From Halomarina pelagica (lineage in GTDB: Archaea > Halobacteriota > Halobacteria > Halobacteriales > Haloarculaceae): a stretch of 64,000 nt of DNA. How positions within the stretch are numbered: the first letter of the stretch is position 1; each line of letters starts with the position of its first letter. The notes under the pieces are model-generated. The model worked only from the letters and a program-made list of their open reading frames with translations. It was not told the origin of the DNA and made no database searches. Positions 58,712-64,000 of the stretch are shown here, piece after piece. The stretch covers positions 124,001 through 188,000 of the forward strand of contig NZ_CP100454.1 of the NCBI RefSeq assembly GCF_024228315.1, in the 5' to 3' direction. The translations under genes were made by a program, and so were the position numbers.

Positions 58712-58978
58712 ATGGTTCGATGGCGCTATACGACGACCACCCACCCAAGTCCAACGTCGGTACCCGGCTGGATCGAGCAGGCCTACGAACGGCTCACTGC
58801 CGCCATCGATGGCCGACACGAGGGGTTCTCCCGCGCACAGGCACAGGAGTGGCTGCTGGCCGATGAGACCTTCGTCGACGAGCCGGCCGACGCCCGGTAC
58901 GCCGTCGATCACCTCCTCAAGCAAGGATGGCTGTACGAGGCCAACGGAGAGCTGCACATTACCGATCCCGACTACTAA
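58712..58978 (+). CDS. Small winged-helix-like protein, distant paralogue of the duplicated pair
   Basis: 88 residues. WIEQAYERLTAAIDGRHEGF, SRAQAQEWLLADETFVDEPA and YAVDHLLKQGWLYEANGELH form a helix-turn-helix with a beta wing, similar in plan to the 76-residue proteins at 30207 and 60327 (RGYLYEVNDRLYLTPG). The first 17 residues (MVRWRYTTTTHPSPTSVPG) are odd. An ATG at 58720 in another frame reads MALYDDHPPK, suggesting a small indel near 58750 in an original start region. Regulatory role plausible. Confidence 0.6.
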   Translation: MVRWRYTTTTHPSPTSVPGWIEQAYERLTAAIDGRHEGFSRAQAQEWLLADETFVDEPADARYAVDHLLKQGWLYEANGELHITDPDY

Positions 58979-59180
58979 TGTGGGAATCGGCTCCACCACG
59001 AGTGGGCAGTGTCCCCATCGGCCAGGCCAGGGCGTGACCGCAGGAGGCCGTCGAGACTGCCCTCTCGACCCTCACCTCTACCAACCGCAGTACGAGCTCT
59101 CTTGGAGCGGTTGCACAGTCAACAGGAGGCCATTCGGACCGCTGCTAGCGGTCGTGGGGCTGGCTAGGCTTGCTCGCTCC

Positions 59181-59475
59181 TTACTGACGAGGGATATCAG
59201 CGGCTGCCAGCAGCTCGTCGAGAAACGTCGAGAGGAGGTCGGCAGGATCGCGGTCGGGTGCATCTGCTGGTTCCTTCCAGAGTTCGACGTCGAATCGCTG
59301 GGTGGCCGTCGCCTCCCCCTCAGTGACGATCAGCATGAGAATGGCCGTCTGGTAGATTACCACCGTCCGCTGCTCGTCGACCTCGAGGTGTTCGATGCCA
59401 GCCCTCGACAGCGCACCCTCGAGATCGATGGGGGTAGCCACCTCACAGTGCTGGACTGGTTCGTCGCCGGTCATG
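59181..59475 (-). CDS. Small haloarchaeal protein, intact parent of the fragment at 33042
   Basis: 98 residues from MTGDEPVQHCEVATPIDLEG: SRAGIEHLEVDEQRTVVIYQ, TAILMLIVTEGEATATQRFD and ADLLSTFLDELLAAADIPRQ. A beta-hairpin-rich start with a helical end, no known family. It is divergent from the gene at 59622 with a 146-base common promoter region containing a TATA-like TTATACGG on its own side (about 59497-59504). Its first third and promoter are repeated inverted at 32990-33133. Confidence 0.65.
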
Positions 59476-59621
59476 GCACTCGCTACGACACGGCCGTATA
59501 AGTACACCCGGACAGGACACTCGACCCGGGCAACCGTTATTATTCAGGGTATCTAACGAATACCGTACGCACCGGTGGGATCACGGCTCAGCGTGGTCCC
59601 GATACCTTGATCAGCGTACCC

Positions 59622-59906
59622 ATGCGAGCAAACAAGCACTCAGCCAGTGAGGAGAGACAGCCCGACTTCGAGACGGTCTGCGAGCAGACCATCCACGACG
59701 CCAGAAACCTCCTGGTGAGTCGACCAGCGACCGACTTCGAGTCAGTCGCGGCAGCGCGCTCGGCGTTTCTCGAGCACGTCCGGGGAATGTATACGGTTCA
59801 TACCGCCGGGCTCGAGATCGACGGCGAACCACAAAACGTCCAGCAGCACCTCGAGGAGCGGGCAACGACGTTCTTCGACCACCAATTGGTCGACATGTAT
59901 GAGTGA
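59622..59906 (+). CDS. Small haloarchaeal hypothetical protein, duplicate copy 2
   Basis: 94 residues from MRANKHSASEERQPDFETVC (an earlier ATG at 59607 is possible). Near-identical to 30858-31142: HDARNLLVSRPATDFESVAA, FLEHVRGMYTVHTAGLEIDG, ending TTFFDHQLVDMYE. Substitutions keep the frame, so both copies were under selection or the duplication is recent. Divergent from the 98-residue gene. Confidence 0.68.
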   Translation: MRANKHSASEERQPDFETVCEQTIHDARNLLVSRPATDFESVAAARSAFLEHVRGMYTVHTAGLEIDGEPQNVQQHLEERATTFFDHQLVDMYE

Positions 59907-60326
59907 TCGTAGTCAGTGCCGGCATCACCACAGCCATAGGGCGTTTCGAGATCCCGTCACGAACGAGTGAGCAACCATGGCTACCGACGGCGCACGGAGT
60001 TGACCACGCGACCATCGTCCCCAGACTGCAGAGTGACCGACTCCTACGATCGTTTTCGCCAGTTTTTCGCTTGCAACGTGGGGTACCTCCGTCACCGACA
60101 CGGTCCCCCCGTCATGTCCGCATACCCCTCAGAGATCGATCGGCAGCGCCACAGACGGCTGATTAGGACGATTATATCTGATAGATGACAGGATAGCCGT
60201 GAGAACGGGCCCCGCTGGGCCGCAGCGTGAGAGCAACAGGTGGCCAAAGCTTCAAGACGTGTTGCCCAGGAGAATATACTACCCAATCATCTAACCAGCC
60301 GATCTACCCACTCACCACGATCGCCT

Positions 60327-60557
60327 ATGGACCCTACCTCATCACGACAGACACCACTTGGCTCGCTCGCCAGCGACGCACTCGCGCAGCTCGAAGCGCC
60401 CATGCAAGAGACGGACGGGATGCGTCAAGCGATTGCACGCAACGTACTGCAGAACCAGGGGTTTACCGAGGCGGAAGCGGATGTCGCGCTCACGCAATTG
60501 CTCAGTCGGGGCTATCTCTACGAAGTCAACGACCGCCTCTATCTTACCCCTGGCTAA
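60327..60557 (+). CDS. Small winged-helix-like protein, duplicate copy 2
   Basis: 76 residues, MDPTSSRQTPLGSLASDALA to RGYLYEVNDRLYLTPG, with only two differences from the copy at 30207-30437. Exact spacing to the 59622 gene is kept between the two duplicates (705 bases start to start). Likely a small DNA-binding protein. Confidence 0.7.
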   Translation: MDPTSSRQTPLGSLASDALAQLEAPMQETDGMRQAIARNVLQNQGFTEAEADVALTQLLSRGYLYEVNDRLYLTPG

Positions 60558-60964
60558 CCCTGACGTCCTCGATGAACCGCAGCTTTCGACAGGAACTCTG
60601 CGATGATCACCGTCACGTCACCGTCGGTCGCTTAAGTAGGGGCATGCCACTGTGAGGGCCGTACCACGCGACCGTTGCCTCTCCCCCTGCCGGAAACTCA
60701 GGGTTATTCGTTAGTATTTCTGTCTCGTAAGGAAGATAGCGAGTAGCAACGATCGTCGGAGGATTAGTTCCTATGAAACTAGAAACTACGGATTCAAGAG
60801 CCGTATATGAGAGAACCACTAAACGGACGCTCGCTCAATCGTAAAGAGTTCTAACACAACTCTATGGGGTGTTTGGCACGTATGACACACGTGGTATCCG
60901 CAGCACACGAATAGAGTCGGTACGCCGAGGAAGCGATACTGTTTTGAATTCTGCACACGATCAT
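60558..60964. other. Intergenic stretch without a recognisable gene
   Basis: Right flank of the duplication; GC drops toward 60700-60960. It probably contains the promoter of the ATPase gene. No repeat noticed. Confidence 0.5.
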
Positions 60965-62392
60965 ATGATCATGCGCAGAACGTTTATCAACCGTGATCGG
61001 GAGTTCGAATTTCTCGATACACGATTCACCACTGGTGAACGGCAGTTGCTCGTCTTCTATGGACGCCGTCGCGTCGGGAAGACTGCACTCGTCACCGAGT
61101 TTCTCGAACGATGCTCGCGCGATCACGTCTACTTCCTCGCTGACCAGCGGGGTACGGACGCAAATGTGACCCGCTTCGCCCAGCAGTGTGCAGCCGCATT
61201 TGACGATATTCCGCCAGCAGTCGAGGGCTTTGACGATGCCTTCGAATACATCGTTCGGCGGATCGACGATGCGTTTGTCGTCGTGATCGATGAATTCTCC
61301 TATCTTGTCGAGGAAGACGAGTCGATCCCATCCGTGTTCCAACGGATTCACGACGACATCCTCGCGGAGACACAGGTGTCCGTGATACTGCTCGGCTCAT
61401 CGATTTCGATGATGGAGGAGGGAGCACTCAGCCACGAGAGCCCACTCTACGGACGTCGAACGGGACAGTGGAAGCTGACACCACTGCGCTTCGTGGACGC
61501 ATGTCGCTTTTTCCCGGCGTATTCAATCACCGATCTGATTCGCGTATACGCTGTCCTCGGTGGTGTGCCGGCCTACCTCGAGCAGTTCGATCCGGAGGCA
61601 TCGGTGCCCGACAATATCCGTGAGCGCGTTCTCTCGAAAGGAACGTTTCTGTACGAAGAGCCAGAGTTCTTCCTCCGTCAGGAACTGCGTGAGCCAGCAA
61701 CCTACATGGCGATTCTGGAGGCGATGGCGGCTGGCAACACGAGAGTCACCGAGATTGCGAACGCAATCGGTCGCGACGCCAGCGGCATGTCGCGATACCT
61801 GCAAAACCTGCAACGGTTAGAAGTCGTCGATAAACTCGTTCCCGTGACCGAGCCGAATCGAAAGCAAGGGATCTACACGATCTGCGATCACTTCTTCGAG
61901 TTCTGGTTTCGCTTCGCGTCGCCAAACCTCTCCGATCTCGAACAAGGGAACGTCGACCCGGTCGCTAAATCCGTGATGAGTGGCCTCAATGAACATACGA
62001 GTTGGGTCTTCGAGGATATCTGCCGGCAGGCAGTCCAGCATCCCAACTTCCCCATTTCCGTGTCCCGGACTGGGACATGGTGGTACGACGAAGAGGAGAT
62101 CGATGTCGCCGCTGTCAGTGAGGACGATGAACGACTCGTCCTCGGTGAATGTAAATGGACGAGTTCGCCAGTCGACGACGGCCTTCTCACGGCTCTCGAA
62201 GGAAAAGCGTCGAGTGTTCGGTGGCGTGGAGTGAATCGAACTGAGTACCTCGTCTTGTTTTCGAAGAGCGGCTTCACTGAGTCGCTCCGAGAGACCGCGA
62301 ACGAGCGGGACGATCTCTTGCTCTACGGTCTTCCAGAGCTGGTTACACTGTTCGATATCGAGACCACATCCGAGTCGGCACGGTCTACTTAA
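60965..62392 (+). CDS. Archaeal AAA/STAND-like ATPase with C-terminal DUF234 nuclease-like domain
   Basis: About 475 residues from MIMRRTFINRDREFEFLDTR. Walker A VFYGRRRVGKTALVTEFLER, Walker B AFVVVIDEFSYLVEED and sensor-like VILLGSSISMM form an archaeal ATPase core. A winged helix (RVTEIANAIGRDASGMSRYL) follows. The C-terminal part has EEEIDVAAVSEDDERLVLGE then CKW, a PD-(D/E)XK-like D-x-n-E-C-K motif of DUF234 domains. Such proteins occur in many archaea in mobile contexts; role unknown, with defence or recombination proposed. Confidence 0.85.
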   Translation: MIMRRTFINRDREFEFLDTRFTTGERQLLVFYGRRRVGKTALVTEFLERCSRDHVYFLADQRGTDANVTRFAQQCAAAFDDIPPAVEGFDDAFEYIVRRIDDAFVVVIDEFSYLVEEDESIPSVFQRIHDDILAETQVSVILLGSSISMMEEGALSHESPLYGRRTGQWKLTPLRFVDACRFFPAYSITDLIRVYAVLGGVPAYLEQFDPEASVPDNIRERVLSKGTFLYEEPEFFLRQELREPATYMAILEAMAAGNTRVTEIANAIGRDASGMSRYLQNLQRLEVVDKLVPVTEPNRKQGIYTICDHFFEFWFRFASPNLSDLEQGNVDPVAKSVMSGLNEHTSWVFEDICRQAVQHPNFPISVSRTGTWWYDEEEIDVAAVSEDDERLVLGECKWTSSPVDDGLLTALEGKASSVRWRGVNRTEYLVLFSKSGFTESLRETANERDDLLLYGLPELVTLFDIETTSESARST

Positions 62393-62612
62393 GCCAACGC
62401 TCTGGTGTAGACCATTGTTGGTACAGAGCCGTCCGGCGATGTTGCTGTGGATGGACTCGGTGAGAGGGCTCTCCAGAACAGGAGTGCGCCGGTCCAGCGG
62501 GAGGACCTACTGACCCGACTCAAAGTATGGGATCGTCAGCAACAATCTACTTCACAAGAGCGGTTCGAAAATAGGTGTTCCTTCGGGAGCCCCCTATGAT
62601 AGTCTCGAAGAG

Positions 62613-63578
62613 CTAGAAGACAGATTTAATTCCAGCTCTGATGCGTTTCACGCTTGGTAGGACTTCTTGCTCCAGCGCGGGACTCACCGGAATCGGGACG
62701 TCCTTCACGCCGATAGTCTTCGGCGGCCCGTCAAGGCTGAAGAAATTATTCTCGACGATCTCGTTGGCGATGTACCCCTGCGTTCCGTAACGTTCGACGG
62801 TCTCGTCGACAACGACAAGGTGGCCCGTCTTCTCGACACTCTCGGCGATGGTGTCAGTATCGAGCGGGGCGAAGGTCCGGGGGTTGATGAGTTCGACATC
62901 CAGATCGAGGTCGGCTGCCGCCTCCTTCGCTCGGTGGAACATTACTTGCGTCGCCACGACCGTCACGTCTTCGCCTTCTTGTTCGACCACCGATTCCCCG
63001 AGAGGGAGGGTGTACTCCTCCTCTGGCACTTCCCCCTTCATCTCGCTCAGCATCTTATGCGGAAGGAAGAACACCGGGTTGTCGTCGCGTATCGAACTCT
63101 TGAGTAACCCCTTCGCGTCGTACGGCGTCGTGGCAGTGACGACGACCCAGCCGGGGACGTTCCCGATCCACGAGTGGACGGACTGGGAGTGCTGGGCACC
63201 GGCGCCGATACCCGCCCCCGACGGCGCGAAGATCGTGAGGGGGGCCGAGAGTCGACCCCCACTCACATAGGGCTGTTTCGGGATCTGGTTGAACACTTCG
63301 TCACCCGCGGTCGCGGCGAAGTCGGCGAACTGGAGTTCGGCGACTGGTCGAATTCCGCCAACGGCTGCGCCGAGCGCCATTCCGGCTATCCCGATCTCCG
63401 ACAGCGGCGTGTTCCTGACGCGGTCACCACCGTATTTCTCGTGGAGGCCTGCAGTCTCACCGAAGTTGCCGCCGAACTCCTCGACGTCCTCACCGAAGAG
63501 AACGACGTCATCGTCCCGCTCGAGTTCCTCGCCGAGGGCTTCCGCAATCGCTTCGATGTATGTGATCTCTCTCGTCAT
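62613..63578 (-). CDS. 2-oxoacid dehydrogenase E1 component, beta subunit
   Basis: 321 residues, usual length. EALGEELERDDDVVLFGEDV, EYGGNFGET-like VEEFGGNFGETAGLHEKYGG, NTPLSEIGIAGMALGAAVGG and LQFADFAATAGDEVFNQIPK are the pyrimidine-domain motifs, and EVELINPRT-like DVELINPRTFAPLDTDTIAE the transketolase C-domain. With the alpha subunit it decarboxylates pyruvate, branched-chain 2-oxoacids or acetoin using thiamine diphosphate. It starts two bases after the end of the alpha gene. Lipoyl and E3 partners would lie outside or elsewhere. Confidence 0.92.
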   Translation of the reverse strand: MTREITYIEAIAEALGEELERDDDVVLFGEDVEEFGGNFGETAGLHEKYGGDRVRNTPLSEIGIAGMALGAAVGGIRPVAELQFADFAATAGDEVFNQIPKQPYVSGGRLSAPLTIFAPSGAGIGAGAQHSQSVHSWIGNVPGWVVVTATTPYDAKGLLKSSIRDDNPVFFLPHKMLSEMKGEVPEEEYTLPLGESVVEQEGEDVTVVATQVMFHRAKEAAADLDLDVELINPRTFAPLDTDTIAESVEKTGHLVVVDETVERYGTQGYIANEIVENNFFSLDGPPKTIGVKDVPIPVSPALEQEVLPSVKRIRAGIKSVF

Positions 63579-63580
63579 GG

Positions 63581-64000
63581 TTACTCCCCCTGCCCATACA
63601 GCGGGGTCCGGTAGACGTTCTCGTAGGCCGTTTCGGGTTCCGGTTCGGGGCTCTCACGGGCGAACTCGATGGCTTCCTGTACTTCCGCGCGGATGGCCTC
63701 GATCATCTCGTCGATGTCCTGTTCCGTGACGACGCCGTCGTCGAGCAATTGCTTTCGGTAGTTCTTGAGTGGGTCTTTCAGCTCTCGCTCCTCTTCGAAC
63801 TCGGTCTCGTCGCGGTACGTCTGCTTGTCACCCTCGAAGTGCGGGCCGAGCCGCGCGACGCGACTCTCGATAACCGACGGCCCTTCCCCGTTTCGGGCAC
63901 GTTCAATTGCCTCAGAAACGGTTTCGTAGACCGTCTCTACGTTACTCCCGTCAATGCTCTCGTTAGGGATCTTGTGTGGAATCCCATAGTCTGAGAGGTT
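63581..64000 (-). CDS. 2-oxoacid dehydrogenase E1 component, alpha subunit (C-terminal part, cut by window edge)
   Basis: The last about 139 residues: NLSDYGIPHKIPNESIDGSN, VIESRVARLGPHFEGDKQTY, RDETEFEEERELKDPLKNYR and TAYENVYRTPLYGQGE. The GIPHK...IDGSN stretch and the E-x-R-x-x-x-H-x-x-D-x-x-x-YR pattern are typical of E1 alpha subunits. The thiamine-binding motif GDG...N lies beyond the window. The stop codon is two bases before the beta-subunit ATG, so translation is coupled. Confidence 0.92.
   Translation of the reverse strand, partial: NLSDYGIPHKIPNESIDGSNVETVYETVSEAIERARNGEGPSVIESRVARLGPHFEGDKQTYRDETEFEEERELKDPLKNYRKQLLDDGVVTEQDIDEMIEAIRAEVQEAIEFARESPEPEPETAYENVYRTPLYGQGE

Larger units (their letters stand above)
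59384..60557 (+). repeat. Inverted duplication, mate of 30207-31142 and 32990-33133
   Basis: Positions pair as x + y = 90764 for both small genes (31142 with 59622, 30437 with 60327, 30207 with 60557), so the internal spacing is identical. For 32990-33133 the sum is 92517. The difference shows that the 30-33 kb copy holds 1753 extra bases between its two parts, which is the tnpB fragment and VapBC-like pair. Recombination between these arms would invert about 28 kb of the replicon. Confidence 0.85.

Overview
The window is DNA of a halophilic archaeon (class Halobacteria). The proteins are strongly acidic and the GC content is high. The solute-binding lipoprotein is Tat-exported, promoters are archaeal TATA boxes often placed for leaderless transcripts, an Orc1/Cdc6 initiator gene is flanked by repeated G-tract boxes, and the insertion sequences and small proteins are of haloarchaeal type. 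A ParA-type partition operon, a replication origin, several toxin-antitoxin pairs and many broken genes point to a megaplasmid or a plasmid-derived region of the main replicon. Genus and species cannot be fixed from sequence alone.

Layout. (1) 1-11.2 kb is an orderly metabolic block: a branched-chain/carboxylate ABC importer (LivG-M-H-K), two AMP-forming acyl-CoA ligases (one with a scrambled P-loop), a zinc-type oxidoreductase, a double-hotdog MaoC hydratase, an APH-like kinase and an IclR regulator. It reads as uptake and CoA activation of an organic acid. (2) 11.2-20.2 kb is mobile debris around a partition locus: transposase and integrase remnants, iteron-like palindromes, parA plus partner, an IS1341-type tnpB element, a second set of G-tract repeats without its own orc gene, a six-copy dispersed repeat, a phosphatase, a RidA protein and an IS5-type transposase. 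(3) 20.2-24.4 kb holds an ABC ATPase/permease deletion chimera, a flavin monooxygenase, and an ArsR-led operon of three tandem RibD/DHFR-like reductases. (4) 24.9-27.1 kb is a replication origin: orc1 with seven copies of GGGGGGTGTCCGCAATT, two of them facing each other across an A+T-rich stretch. (5) 27.4-36.8 kb is an accessory region with VapBC-like and TumE/TumA-like pairs, an ArdC fragment, and a one-way run of small haloarchaeal plasmid-type genes. (6) 36.9-45.1 kb has chromosome-like genes (SRPBCC, broken nitroreductase, flavodoxin, CNNM transporter, HtpX protease). (7) 45.2-50.1 kb has small hypotheticals and an HTH/nucleotidyltransferase pair. (8) 50.4-52.0 kb is an IS66 element. (9) 52.0-58.6 kb is a visibly A+T-richer island with a HEPN-like protein, a rhomboid protease, a TcmP-like protein convergent with a radical SAM protein, and a membrane-anchored unknown. 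(10) 59.2-60.6 kb is an inverted duplicate of parts of 30.2-33.1 kb. (11) 61-64 kb has an archaeal ATPase/nuclease and the start of a 2-oxoacid dehydrogenase operon.

The most system-like unexplained unit is 53.2-57.1 kb (HEPN-like protein, small membrane protein, rhomboid, TcmP, radical SAM). The clearest structural discovery is the inverted duplication, whose mates share exactly the same internal spacing; the 30-33 kb mate contains an extra segment of about 1.75 kb carrying a tnpB remnant and a toxin-antitoxin pair. Three of the toxin-antitoxin-type loci have strong palindromes at their promoters.
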